This document shows, piece after piece, positions 42,333 to 51,045 of a DNA stretch of 64,000 nucleotides (positions are counted from its first letter, which is position 1; each line of letters opens with the position of its first letter). Below the pieces are notes generated by a model. It saw nothing but the letters and a program-made list of their open reading frames with translations. It was not told where the DNA came from and made no database searches. The position numbers and the translations under genes are program-made. This DNA is from Brachybacterium massiliense (GTDB lineage Bacteria > Actinomycetota > Actinomycetes > Actinomycetales > Dermabacteraceae), in contig NZ_FXXB01000008.1 in NCBI RefSeq assembly GCF_900184245.1, positions 1,689,883 through 1,753,882 of the forward strand. The letters are read 5' to 3'.

Positions 42333-43904
42333 GTGATCGCCGCCCTCGAGGGGAGCCCGCTCCTCACGCTGTTCCTGGTCGTCGCCACGGGCGCCGTGCT
42401 CGGCGCGATCCCCTTCGGCCGGATCCGCCTCGGCGCCGCCGGCGCGCTGTTCACGGGTCTGGCGCTGTCCGCGATCGCCCCGCACCTCGGCGAGGGCATG
42501 GAGATCGTCCAGACCCTCGGACTGGCCCTGTTCGTCTACACCGTCGGCATCTCCGCGGGCGCCGCCTTCTTCGGCACCCTGAACCGTCAGCTCTCGCTGC
42601 TGGCCGCCGCGACGGTCAGCACCGTCCTGGCGGCGGCCGCGACCCTCGCGCTCGGGCAGGTGCTGGGACTGGCGCGGGACCTGTCGCTGGGTCTGTTCAC
42701 CGGTGCGCTCACCGCCGCCCCGGCGCTGGATGCCGCTGCCCGCCTCACCGGCACCGGCGGCCCCTCGGTCGGGTACTCCTTCGGCTACCCGATCGGTGTG
42801 ATCGTCGGGATCGTGCTGGTCTCTGCCGTGGTGAGCCGCGCCTGGCCGGGACGCAGGGACACCCCGGCGCGGGCCGGCACCAGCCTGTCCTCGACCACGG
42901 TGCGCGTGCAGCGCTCGGTGAACCTGCGCGATGTGCCCCAGTGGCACGAGCAGCTGGTGCGCTTCTCCTACCTGCGCCGCGAAGGGCGGGTGCGCGTGAT
43001 CGTGCCCGGAGAGGACCTGCTGGAGGGGGACGAGGTGGTCGCCGTCGGCATGCCGGACCAGGTCCGTGCCGTCACCGAGGAGCTGGGCGAGACCAGCGAC
43101 CAGCACATCGCCCACGACCGCTCCCTGGTGGAGTTCACGCGCCTGACCGTCTCCAACCCTGATCTCGCCTCCCGCTCGATCGCCGAGCTGAACCTCCCGG
43201 TGCGCTTCGGCGCGGTGGTGACCCGGGTGCGGCGCGGCGACCTCGAGCTCCTCGCCCGGGACGACCTCGTGCTCGAGCCAGGGGATCGCATCGCCGTGGT
43301 GGTGGACCGTCGCGGGCTCGATGCCGTCCATTCCTTCCTCGGCGACTCCGACCGCAAGGCCGGGGAGCTGGACGTGCTCTCCCTCGGACTCGGGCTGGTG
43401 CTCGGCGTGGCGCTGGGTCTGCTGTCCTTCCCGATGCCGGGCGGCGGCATGTTCGCCCTCGGCCCGGCCGCAGGGCCGCTGCTGGTGGGCATGGTGCTGG
43501 GCGCGCTGCGCCGCACCGGACCCGTGGTGTGGGCCCTGCCCGGCAGCGCGAATCGCACCCTGCGCCAGCTGGGCCTGCTGCTGTTCCTGGCAGGGCTGGG
43601 CCTGACGGCGGGACCCGAGTTCGCGCAGATGCTCGCCTCGCCCACCGCCTGGCGGGCCGCCGTGCTCTCCGCGGTGGTGGCGCTGCTGAGCTGCCTCGCC
43701 CTGCTGATCGCCGCGCGCTGGGTGCTGGACCTCTCCGCGCCCCGGGCGGCGGGCGCGGTGGCCGGGTTCCTCGGGCAGCCCGCGGTGCTCGAGGCGGCCA
43801 ACGCCAAGGCGGCCGACGAGCGGATCGAGGCCGCCTACGCCACCCTGTTCGCCTTCTCGATCGTGGTGAAGATCCTGCTGGTCCCGGTCATCTGGAACCT
43901 GTGA
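42333..43904 (+). CDS. AspT/YidE-family transporter
   Basis: A 523-residue membrane protein of the aspartate:alanine exchanger family. Two five-helix membrane domains (first FLVVATGAVLGAIPFGRIRL with VYTVGISAGAAFF, second GGGMFALGPAAGPLLVGMVL) flank two cytoplasmic RCK_C (TrkA_C) domains. These are visible as RVIVPGEDLLEGDEVVAVG and LVLEPGDRIAVVVDR. The C-terminal GFLGQPAVLEAAN repeats the family motif. Most members have no known substrate. GTG 42333 has GAAAGG upstream and begins at the first hydrophobic segment. It is monocistronic and ends in a hairpin. Confidence 0.85.
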   Translation: MIAALEGSPLLTLFLVVATGAVLGAIPFGRIRLGAAGALFTGLALSAIAPHLGEGMEIVQTLGLALFVYTVGISAGAAFFGTLNRQLSLLAAATVSTVLAAAATLALGQVLGLARDLSLGLFTGALTAAPALDAAARLTGTGGPSVGYSFGYPIGVIVGIVLVSAVVSRAWPGRRDTPARAGTSLSSTTVRVQRSVNLRDVPQWHEQLVRFSYLRREGRVRVIVPGEDLLEGDEVVAVGMPDQVRAVTEELGETSDQHIAHDRSLVEFTRLTVSNPDLASRSIAELNLPVRFGAVVTRVRRGDLELLARDDLVLEPGDRIAVVVDRRGLDAVHSFLGDSDRKAGELDVLSLGLGLVLGVALGLLSFPMPGGGMFALGPAAGPLLVGMVLGALRRTGPVVWALPGSANRTLRQLGLLLFLAGLGLTAGPEFAQMLASPTAWRAAVLSAVVALLSCLALLIAARWVLDLSAPRAAGAVAGFLGQPAVLEAANAKAADERIEAAYATLFAFSIVVKILLVPVIWNL

Positions 43905-43920
43905 CTACGGGGCGCGCTGC

Positions 43921-43950
43921 GACGGGGCGGGCCCAGCGGCCCGCCCCGTC
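43921..43950. terminator. Bidirectional hairpin terminator
   Basis: GACGGGGCGGGCC (43921-43933) and GGCCCGCCCCGTC (43938-43950) form a perfect 13-bp stem with loop CAGC between the convergent AspT-type gene and the Gfo/Idh/MocA operon. Confidence 0.85.
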
Positions 43951-43959
43951 GGCAGCGGC

Positions 43960-45114
43960 TCAGTGGGTGGGACCGATGATGGCCTCGCCCTCCTGGGAGC
44001 GCACCGAGGCGGTCTTCTCGTAGAAGCGCGGGGCGCGCTCCAGCAGCGTCTCGGAGCGGTACCAGGGGTTCTCCGCCGTGATCGGCAGATCGATGGTGCG
44101 ACGTTCGATCGCCGCCGCGTAGATCGCGGTGACCAGCTCGATCGCGCGCTTGCCGGCCTCCCCGTCCACGAGCGGCGCACGACCCTCACGGATCGCGGCG
44201 ATCACGTCCCCGAGCTGGCCGGTGTGACCGGTGTGCTCGAGCGGGGCGTGGCCCGCGGCGAGGGCCTCGAGCTCGGCGACCAGCTCCGCATCGCCGCCGG
44301 TCTCGGGGAAGCCGTTGGGGCGGGCGGTCTCGGCCGCGACCGACCACGGCTGCCCGATCCGGGCGTGCTCGCCCTGGACGATGATCTCCTGCTGCTCGCC
44401 GTGGTGGACCACGGAGCTGGTGAGCTCCGCGAGGCCCCGCTCGTACTGCAGCAGCGCCACCGAGAGGTCCTCCACCTCGGCGTTGTCATGGCCGGCGTTG
44501 GTCATCATCGCCGCCACCGCCTGCGGCCGGCCCAGCAGCCACAGCGCCAGGTCGATGTGGTGGATCGCGTGGTTCAGGGTGGGGCCGCCGCCCTCCGAGG
44601 CCCAGGTGCCGCGCCACCACAGGTCGTAGTAGGCGCGTCCGCGCCACCACGCCGAGGCGATGCGGGCATGGGCGATGCGGCCGATCCGGCCGGAGTCGAG
44701 CACGGCCTTGAGCTGGGCCATGTCGTCCCGGAACCGGTTCTGCGCGATCACCGACAGGAGCTTCCCGGAGCGGCGCTGGGCCTCGAGCATCCGATCGCAC
44801 TCCTCGAGCGAGGGCGCCATCGGCTTCTCGACGATCACGTGCACCCCGGCCTCGAGCGCCTGGACGCTCAGCTCGCAGTGCGTGCCCGGGGGAGTGGCGA
44901 TCGAGACCAGGTCCAGGTTCTCCGAGGCGAGCATCGTGGTCGCGTCCTCGTACACCCGGGCCCCGTCCAGGGCGAATTCGGCGCGGGCGGTCTCGGCCTT
45001 GCCGGGCTCGATGTCCGCCAGGGCCACGACCTGCACCTCCTCGGGGAACTGGAGGTAGGCGTGCAGATGGGCACGGGAGATGTTCCCGGTGCCGATGATG
45101 CCGATCGAGAGCAT
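43960..45114 (-). CDS. Gfo/Idh/MocA-family oxidoreductase
   Basis: A 384-residue dehydrogenase with a canonical Rossmann loop GIIGTGNISRAH (residues 5-16), HVIVEKPMAPSLEEC with the catalytic Lys, and the substrate-domain motif GGPTLNHAIHHIDLALWL (His-His). It is the last of four genes transcribed leftward (47058, 46252, 45137, 43960), separated by 22 bases from its upstream neighbour. GGAAGGACGCTGACC precedes ATG 45114. The operon context with a ThuA-domain protein suggests oxidation or reduction of a sugar at C3 as in trehalose/3-keto-glycoside catabolism; this is inference. Confidence 0.85.
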   Translation of the reverse strand: MLSIGIIGTGNISRAHLHAYLQFPEEVQVVALADIEPGKAETARAEFALDGARVYEDATTMLASENLDLVSIATPPGTHCELSVQALEAGVHVIVEKPMAPSLEECDRMLEAQRRSGKLLSVIAQNRFRDDMAQLKAVLDSGRIGRIAHARIASAWWRGRAYYDLWWRGTWASEGGGPTLNHAIHHIDLALWLLGRPQAVAAMMTNAGHDNAEVEDLSVALLQYERGLAELTSSVVHHGEQQEIIVQGEHARIGQPWSVAAETARPNGFPETGGDAELVAELEALAAGHAPLEHTGHTGQLGDVIAAIREGRAPLVDGEAGKRAIELVTAIYAAAIERRTIDLPITAENPWYRSETLLERAPRFYEKTASVRSQEGEAIIGPTH

Positions 45115-45136
45115 GGTCAGCGTCCTTCCGGGGCGC

Positions 45137-46255
45137 TCAGGAGGCAGCGGACTGCGTCGTGGCGGGCTCCGCGGCAGGCTCTGCGGCGGTGAGCTCGGTG
45201 AGCGCGACCGCCTCGGGGCGGGACACGGTGCTCGCGATCTCGAGGCGGGAGCCGCTGTGCGCGGATTCGAGCACCGCGTTCATCACCTCGAGCACGTGCT
45301 GGCCCAGCTCGCCGCTGGCCCGCAGCTCCCGGCCGCGCACGGCCATGTCCTGCAGGCCGATGCCGCGCCCCGCACCCACGTAGCCGCCGCCGACGGGCAG
45401 AGCCTCCCAGCCCTCACCGGCCAGCCGACGCACCGTCACCTCGCCGTCGAAATGGTTCGGATCGGGTACCGCGAGGGTGCCCTGCGTGCCATGGACCTCG
45501 ATCGGATGGGCCGAGGTGGCGACCGCGTCGAAGCTCATCACCAGCGTGGACAGCACCCCGGACTCATGCACCAGCACACCGGTGACATGGGTGTCGGTGC
45601 TGACCGGGATCACCTCCCCGGCGCGGGGGCCCGAGCCGATGGTGCGGGTCTCGTGCGGGCGGCTGGCCGCCCCGATCACCGCGGAGACCGGGCCCAGCAG
45701 GGTGACCAGCGCGTGGATGTAATAGGGGCCCATGTCCAGCAGCGGCCCGCCACCGGGGACGTAGTAGAAGTCCGGCTGCGGATGCCAGCGCTCATGGCCC
45801 GGGCACACCATCGTCGCCATCGCCGCGGTGGGCATGCCGATCACGCCCTCGTCGATCGCGACGCGAGCGGTCTGGGTGCCGGTGCCCAGCACCGTGTCCG
45901 GGGCGGAGCCGACGAGCACACCCGCGGCCTGCGCCGCGGCGAGCACCTCGGCGCCCTCCTGCGTGGTCACCGCGAAAGGCTTCTCCGAGTACACGTTCTT
46001 GCCCGCCGCGATCGCCCTCAGATCCACCTCGGCATGCGCCGCAGGGATCGTGAGGTTCAGGATCGTGTCCACCTCGGCGTCCTCGATCAGCTCGTCCACC
46101 GTCAGCACGCGCACGCCCTCACGGCCCTCCGCCGCCGCGGCGGCACGGGCGGGGTCCAGATCCGCGACGGCCACCAGCTGCACGTCGGGGAGCGTGTCGA
46201 AGCTGTCGAGGTACTGCCGCGAGATGACCCCGCAGCCGATCATCCCGATCTTCAC
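45137..46255 (-). CDS. Gfo/Idh/MocA-family oxidoreductase
   Basis: A 372-residue dehydrogenase with GMIGCGVISRQYLDSF (residues 4-19), VYSEKPFAVTTQEG with the catalytic Lys, and DMGPYYIHALVTLLGPV, the Tyr-Tyr variant of the substrate motif. Its last 20 residues are alanine/threonine-rich. GTG 46255 overlaps the stop of the ThuA gene (GTGA) and GGAGG lies nine bases upstream, so translation is coupled. The open frame upstream is not homologous. Third gene of the operon. Confidence 0.85.
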   Translation of the reverse strand: MKIGMIGCGVISRQYLDSFDTLPDVQLVAVADLDPARAAAAAEGREGVRVLTVDELIEDAEVDTILNLTIPAAHAEVDLRAIAAGKNVYSEKPFAVTTQEGAEVLAAAQAAGVLVGSAPDTVLGTGTQTARVAIDEGVIGMPTAAMATMVCPGHERWHPQPDFYYVPGGGPLLDMGPYYIHALVTLLGPVSAVIGAASRPHETRTIGSGPRAGEVIPVSTDTHVTGVLVHESGVLSTLVMSFDAVATSAHPIEVHGTQGTLAVPDPNHFDGEVTVRRLAGEGWEALPVGGGYVGAGRGIGLQDMAVRGRELRASGELGQHVLEVMNAVLESAHSGSRLEIASTVSRPEAVALTELTAAEPAAEPATTQSAAS

Positions 46256-47061
46256 AGGGACGCCTCCTTCGTCACGGCCGGACGCCCGTGGCCGCCGTAG
46301 GGCTGCTCGGAGCCGCGCGCGGCCCAGAGCATGCCCCGCTCGATGATGGTGCGCACGTTCGGGTCCTCGAGCACCTCGACCCGGTGGCCGGGCGTGGTCA
46401 CGAAGATGCGGCCCTCGCCCCACTGTCGGGTCCACAGCGCCGGCGAGGTGATCTCGCGGGTCCACGGATCCCACTCGCGCACCTTCTGCGTGGTCGTCGC
46501 CAGCACATCGCAGTAGTCATCTGCCAGCACCCAGTACTGCTCGGTGACCAGGTCGAAGTCGGTGATCCCCTCGGTGATGTAGTGCGAGGCCGCCGCGGGC
46601 AGCATGTTCACCGTGTAGGGGACGTAGTTGTCCGACTGCTCGCCCGTGCGCTCCTCGGGGTGCTTGCCCGGATGGCAGCCGAACTGGCCGCCGATCAGGG
46701 TCAGGTAGTCGGACTCGTTGCGGTAGGAGTCGGCGATGCCTCCGTGCCAGCCGGCCATGCCGGTGCCCGCCTCGATCGCGGCGCGCAGCCCCTCGAACTG
46801 GGGCCGCTCGATGGTGTTCATGGTGTTGCACTGGACGATCAGATCGACCGTGGCCATGTACTCCGCATCCGCGTAGATCGCGGGGGAGTCCTCGATGCGC
46901 ACGGCGAAGCCGTTCTCCTCGAGGAAGGGGAGGAACATGTCGGTCGCCTCGATCGGCTGGTGGCCGTCCCAGCCGCCGCGCACGACGAGCGCCACACGGG
47001 AGGCGTTCGGCGCTTCGACGGCGTCGTCGGTCGTGGGGGCGGTGGTGCTCTGCTCGGTCAT
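46252..47061 (-). CDS. ThuA-domain protein (trehalose utilisation family)
   Basis: A 269-residue protein with the ThuA glutamine-amidotransferase-like fold: ALVVRGGWDGHQPIEATDMF, LIVQCNTMNTIERPQFEGLR, GTGMAGWHGGIADSYR and the His-containing GGQFGCHPGKHP. The cysteine nucleophile of true amidotransferases is replaced, as in other ThuA proteins. ThuA of Agrobacterium and Sinorhizobium works with the Gfo/Idh/MocA-type ThuB in trehalose degradation through 3-keto sugars. Here it overlaps a Gfo/Idh/MocA gene on each side (ATGA with 47058, GTGA with 46255), a tight coupling that points to one pathway. Confidence 0.88.
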   Translation of the reverse strand: MTEQSTTAPTTDDAVEAPNASRVALVVRGGWDGHQPIEATDMFLPFLEENGFAVRIEDSPAIYADAEYMATVDLIVQCNTMNTIERPQFEGLRAAIEAGTGMAGWHGGIADSYRNESDYLTLIGGQFGCHPGKHPEERTGEQSDNYVPYTVNMLPAAASHYITEGITDFDLVTEQYWVLADDYCDVLATTTQKVREWDPWTREITSPALWTRQWGEGRIFVTTPGHRVEVLEDPNVRTIIERGMLWAARGSEQPYGGHGRPAVTKEASL

Positions 47062-48281
47062 CGGGTGCCCTCCTGGGCGGTGGTGGACTGCGGATCGGTG
47101 CTCTGCCAGCGGGAGCCGGCCTCGGAGCTGGCCTCGACGGCGTCGAGGACTCGCTGCACCTGCAGCGCCTCCTCGAAGGACGGCGACGGGTCGGTGCCCT
47201 CGCCGATCGCCGTGACCAGATCGGCGATCTGGTGGGTGAAGGTGTGCTCGTAGCCGAGGCCGTGCCCGGTGGGCCACCAGTTCGCGGCGTAGGGGTGCTC
47301 GGGTTCGGTGGTCAGGACGCGGGTGAAGCCCTGGCGGCCGCCCGGGGCGGTCGCGTCGTAGACCTCGAGCTCGTTCATCCGCTCGAAGTCGAAGGCGACC
47401 GAGCCGGCCGAGCCGTTGATCTCCACGCGCATCGCGTTCTTGCGGCCCTGCGCCATGCGGGTGGCCTCGAAGGAGCCCAGCACGCCCGAGTCGAAGCGGG
47501 CGGTGAACAGGGCGACGTCATCGACGGTGACCTGCTCGCGCGCGCCGGAGACATCGCCGCGCCCGCCGAGGCCCTGCGAGGTGCCGGCCGACGGGCGGGT
47601 GGGGACCACGGTCTGCAGCGTCCCGGAGACCTCCGCGATCTGCTGGCCGGTCAGCCACTGGGTGAGGTCGATGATGTGGGCGCCGATGTCGCCGAGCGCG
47701 CCGGAGCCGGCGAGCTCCTTGTTCAGGCGCCAGGTCATCGGGGCGTCGGCATCGGAGAGCCAGTCCTGCAGGTACTGGGCGCGGATCTGGCGGATCTCGC
47801 CCACGACGCCCTCGCCGATCAGCTGCCGGGCGTAGGCCAAGGCCGGGGTGCGACGGTAGGAGAAGCCGCAGAGCGAGCGGACGCCCTGTGCACGGGCCTG
47901 CTGGGCCGCCGCGGTCATCTCCTCGGACTGCGCCACCGAGTTCGCCAGCGGTTTCTCGCACAGCACGTGCTTGCCCGCCGCGAGCGCCGCCAGTGCGATC
48001 TCGTAGTGGGTGTCGCCGGGGGTGCAGATGTCGACCACGTCGATCTCGGGATCCTCGATGACGTCCTGCCAGCGGGTGGTCGTCTGCGCGAAGCCGTAGC
48101 GCTCAGCCGCCTCGACGACGGCGCTCTCCGTGCGGCCGGAGAGGGTGCGCAGCTGCGGGGTCAGCGGCAGGTCGAAGAAGCGGTGGGCATTGCGCCAGGC
48201 ATGCGAGTGGGCGGCGCCCATGAAGCCGTAGCCGATCATGCCTACGTTCAGGGTGCCCGCGCGGTCGTGCGTGGTGGTCAT
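47058..48281 (-). CDS. Gfo/Idh/MocA-family oxidoreductase
   Basis: A 407-residue dehydrogenase, first gene of the four-gene operon. It has GMIGYGFMGAAHSHAW (residues 14-29), HVLCEKPLANSVAQSEEM with the catalytic Lys and SGALGDIGAHIIDLTQWL with Asp and His. It is longer than its paralogues because of an insertion around residues 225-250 (RPSAGTSQGLGGRGDVSGAR). ATG 48281 is used. A GAAA-G-TTTC dyad lies 23 bases upstream at 48304-48312, so the operon may belong to the xylan-type regulon. Confidence 0.86.
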   Translation of the reverse strand: MTTTHDRAGTLNVGMIGYGFMGAAHSHAWRNAHRFFDLPLTPQLRTLSGRTESAVVEAAERYGFAQTTTRWQDVIEDPEIDVVDICTPGDTHYEIALAALAAGKHVLCEKPLANSVAQSEEMTAAAQQARAQGVRSLCGFSYRRTPALAYARQLIGEGVVGEIRQIRAQYLQDWLSDADAPMTWRLNKELAGSGALGDIGAHIIDLTQWLTGQQIAEVSGTLQTVVPTRPSAGTSQGLGGRGDVSGAREQVTVDDVALFTARFDSGVLGSFEATRMAQGRKNAMRVEINGSAGSVAFDFERMNELEVYDATAPGGRQGFTRVLTTEPEHPYAANWWPTGHGLGYEHTFTHQIADLVTAIGEGTDPSPSFEEALQVQRVLDAVEASSEAGSRWQSTDPQSTTAQEGTR

Positions 48282-48645
48282 CGGTGAAGCACTGCTCCTG
48301 AGTGAAAGTTTCGGTGTGGGTTCGGGGCTGTCGCGGTTCGCGGGGGAGGGGCGGGCGCCGTGGTGCGGCGTCGGCGCCGAGCCTCTCGCCTCTCGACGGA
48401 TGAGCGAGCAAGGAGCGCTTTCCGCACCGGATTCTCGGCGGGGCAGCGGTCCTCGTCACAGCCTAGCGGACGGTGACTGTTGACCCCATCATCCCTGCTG
48501 TCGTACGCTCACGCTACCGAAAGCAAGCGAAAAGATTGCTAAACCCAAACTGAAACTGCCTCCGGGGCGTGCCTCGTGGCGACCGGGACCGACGCCGCCG
48601 TCGGCCGCTCGCGCGCGACCGTCACGGGCCGTGCGAAGGAGCGTC
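48282..48645. promoter_or_regulatory. Divergent promoter region with xylan-type operator and half-sites
   Basis: In this 364-bp region GAAA-G-TTTC (48304-48312, followed by GG) lies next to the leftward operon start. On the other side CGAAAG (48518-48523) and CGAAAAG (48528-48534) form a direct repeat one helical turn apart, about 115 bases before the GH3 start. No gene is present. The layout fits coordinated control of the ThuA operon and the GH3-GH10 operon. Confidence 0.6.
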
Positions 48646-51045
48646 ATGACCATTCCGACGTGGAACGACCGGAGCCGCAGCACCGAGGAGCGCGTCGAGG
48701 CGCTGCTCGCGGAGCTGAGCCTCGAGGAGAAGACTGCCCAGCTGGGCAGCTACTGGAAGCGCCCCACCCTGGGCGATGCGGAGGGCTTCGCCCCGATGCA
48801 GTCCACCTTCGAGGAGGGCCGAGATCCCTTCGACGCCGCCGTCCAGGGCGGGCTGGGGCACCTCACCCGCCCCTACGGCAGCGCGGCGCTCGAGCCCGAG
48901 GAGGGCGTCGAGAACCTGCGGAAGATGCAGCAGGCCGTGGTCTCCGGCTCTCCGCACGGGATCCCGGCACTGGTCCATGAGGAGTGCCTGACCGGCGTCA
49001 TGGCGCACGGCGCCACGACCTACCCCGCCGCGATCGCGTGGGGAGCGAGCTTCGATCCCGAGCTGATCGGCGAGATGGCGCGGCGCATCGGCGCGGACAT
49101 GCGCGCGATGGGCGCCCACATGGGTCTGTCCCCGGTGCTCGACATCGTGCGCGACTACCGGTGGGGCCGCATCGAGGAGACGATGGGCGAGGACCCCTAC
49201 CTCACCGGCATGCTCGCCACCGAGTATGTGCGCGGCCTGCAGTCCTCCGGCGTGATCGCCACCCTCAAGCACTTCGCCGGCCACGCCGCCTCCCGCGCGG
49301 GCCGCAACCATGCTCCCGTCTCGATCGGCATGCGCGAGCTGCACGACATCGACCTGGTGCCCTTCGAGATGGCGGTGCGCCACGGCGAGGTGGGCGCGGT
49401 GATGAACTCCTACGCGGACCTGGACGGCACCCCGCCCGCCGCGAGCCGCTGGCTGCTGACCGATCTGCTGCGCGACACCTGGGGGTTCGACGGCACCGTG
49501 GTCGCCGACTACTGGGCCGTGAGCTTCCTGCAGTCCATGCACCGCGTGGTCGAGGACGACCGGGCCGCGGCGATCGCGGCGCTCAGCGCCGGGCTGGACA
49601 TCGAGCTGCCCGAGAGCACCGCGTACCCGCACCTGGTCGCCGCCGTGCGCGAGGGCGAGCTCGACGAGCAGGTGCTCGACACCGCCGTGCGCCGCATCCT
49701 GCGCCAGAAGGTCGAGCTGGGCCTGCTCGATCCCGAGTTCGACGCCGGCGCCACCGGCGAGGTGCTCGACCTGGACTCCGCCGAGAACCGCGCTTTCGCG
49801 CGGCGCATGGCCGAGGAGTCCATCGTGCTGCTGGACAACCCCGAGGGCCTGCTGCCGCTCGCGGCTCCGGCCGACGGCGGCGCCCCCGCCTCGATCGCCC
49901 TGATCGGACCGGCCGCCGTGCAGCCTCGCAGCTTCCTGGGCTGCTACAGCTTCACCAACCACGTCCTCTCCCGCCTCGAGGACAACGGCAGCTCGGTCGA
50001 CGTCCCGACCCTCACCGATGCGCTCACCGCGGAGTTCCCGCAGTCGGCGATCACCACCGTCGGCGGAACCGGCTTCTCCGACGGTGACACCTCCCAGATC
50101 GCCGAGGCCGTCGCCGCGGCGCAGGCCGCGGAGCTGGCCGTGCTGGCGGTGGGCGACCTCGCGGGCCTGTTCGGCGCCGGCACCTCCGGCGAGGGCTGCG
50201 ACGTCGAGAGCCTGCGCCTGCCCGGCGCGCAGCACGAGCTGGTCGAGGCGGTGCTCGCGACCGGCACGCCCGTGGTGCTGGTGCTGGTCACCGGCCGTCC
50301 CTACTCGCTCGGCGCCTACGCCGGCCGTGCCCGCGCGATCATCCAGGCCTTCATGCCCGGCGAGGAGGGGGCCAGCGCGATCGCCGGCGTCCTCTCCGGC
50401 CGCGTGAACCCCTCGGGCCGCCTGCCCATCGGCATTCCGAACGGTGTGGGCGGTCAGCCCGGCACCTACCTCGCCCCCGTGCTCGCCTGGGTCAGCGACG
50501 GCATCTCCAACCTCGACCCCAAGCCGCTGTTCCCCTTCGGGCACGGTCTGAGCTACTCCCGGTTCGAGTACACCGACCTGGCGATCTCCGCCGAGCAGAT
50601 CGCCGGCGACGGCACCGTCGAGATCTCCGCGACCGTCTCCAACACCGGCGACCGCGACGGTCAGGAGGTCGTCCAGCTCTACCTCAGCGACCCGGTGGCC
50701 AGCGTGGTGCGCCCGCTCAAGCGCCTGGTCGGCTTCACCAAGGTGGGCCTCGCCGCCGGCGAGAGCACCCGCGTGAGCTTCAGCCTCCACGCCGACCGCA
50801 CCTCGTTCACCGGCCCCGACCTGCAGCGCATCGTCGAGCCCGGCGAGTTCCGCGTGCGCCTGGGCGCCTCGAGCGAGGACGTCACCCTCGAGGGCTCCTT
50901 CCGCATCGGCGGCGAGGTGCGGGTGGTCGAGCCCGGCCGGGCCGAGCTGCGGACGCCTGTCACGGTCTCACCCGTGGCCCTGCGCGGCGCGACCCAGGGC
51001 GCGGCGGCCGGCGCCGCCGTCGCGACCGGCGGGAGCGAGCAGTGA
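48646..51045 (+). CDS. Glycoside hydrolase family 3 enzyme (beta-xylosidase/beta-glucosidase)
   Basis: A 799-residue GH3 enzyme without signal peptide, hence cytoplasmic. Domain order: (beta/alpha)8 barrel with LSLEEKTAQLG, FAGHAASRAGRNHAPVSIG and the nucleophile Asp in GTVVADYWAVSF (about residue 286). Then comes the alpha/beta sandwich with AEESIVLLDNPEGLLPL, ending in LFPFGHGLSYSRFEY, and a C-terminal FnIII-like domain (EISATVSNTGDRDGQEVVQL). It removes terminal beta-linked xylose or glucose from imported oligosaccharides. GAAGGAG precedes ATG 48646. Its stop overlaps the GH10 start (GTGA). Confidence 0.92.
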   Translation: MTIPTWNDRSRSTEERVEALLAELSLEEKTAQLGSYWKRPTLGDAEGFAPMQSTFEEGRDPFDAAVQGGLGHLTRPYGSAALEPEEGVENLRKMQQAVVSGSPHGIPALVHEECLTGVMAHGATTYPAAIAWGASFDPELIGEMARRIGADMRAMGAHMGLSPVLDIVRDYRWGRIEETMGEDPYLTGMLATEYVRGLQSSGVIATLKHFAGHAASRAGRNHAPVSIGMRELHDIDLVPFEMAVRHGEVGAVMNSYADLDGTPPAASRWLLTDLLRDTWGFDGTVVADYWAVSFLQSMHRVVEDDRAAAIAALSAGLDIELPESTAYPHLVAAVREGELDEQVLDTAVRRILRQKVELGLLDPEFDAGATGEVLDLDSAENRAFARRMAEESIVLLDNPEGLLPLAAPADGGAPASIALIGPAAVQPRSFLGCYSFTNHVLSRLEDNGSSVDVPTLTDALTAEFPQSAITTVGGTGFSDGDTSQIAEAVAAAQAAELAVLAVGDLAGLFGAGTSGEGCDVESLRLPGAQHELVEAVLATGTPVVLVLVTGRPYSLGAYAGRARAIIQAFMPGEEGASAIAGVLSGRVNPSGRLPIGIPNGVGGQPGTYLAPVLAWVSDGISNLDPKPLFPFGHGLSYSRFEYTDLAISAEQIAGDGTVEISATVSNTGDRDGQEVVQLYLSDPVASVVRPLKRLVGFTKVGLAAGESTRVSFSLHADRTSFTGPDLQRIVEPGEFRVRLGASSEDVTLEGSFRIGGEVRVVEPGRAELRTPVTVSPVALRGATQGAAAGAAVATGGSEQ

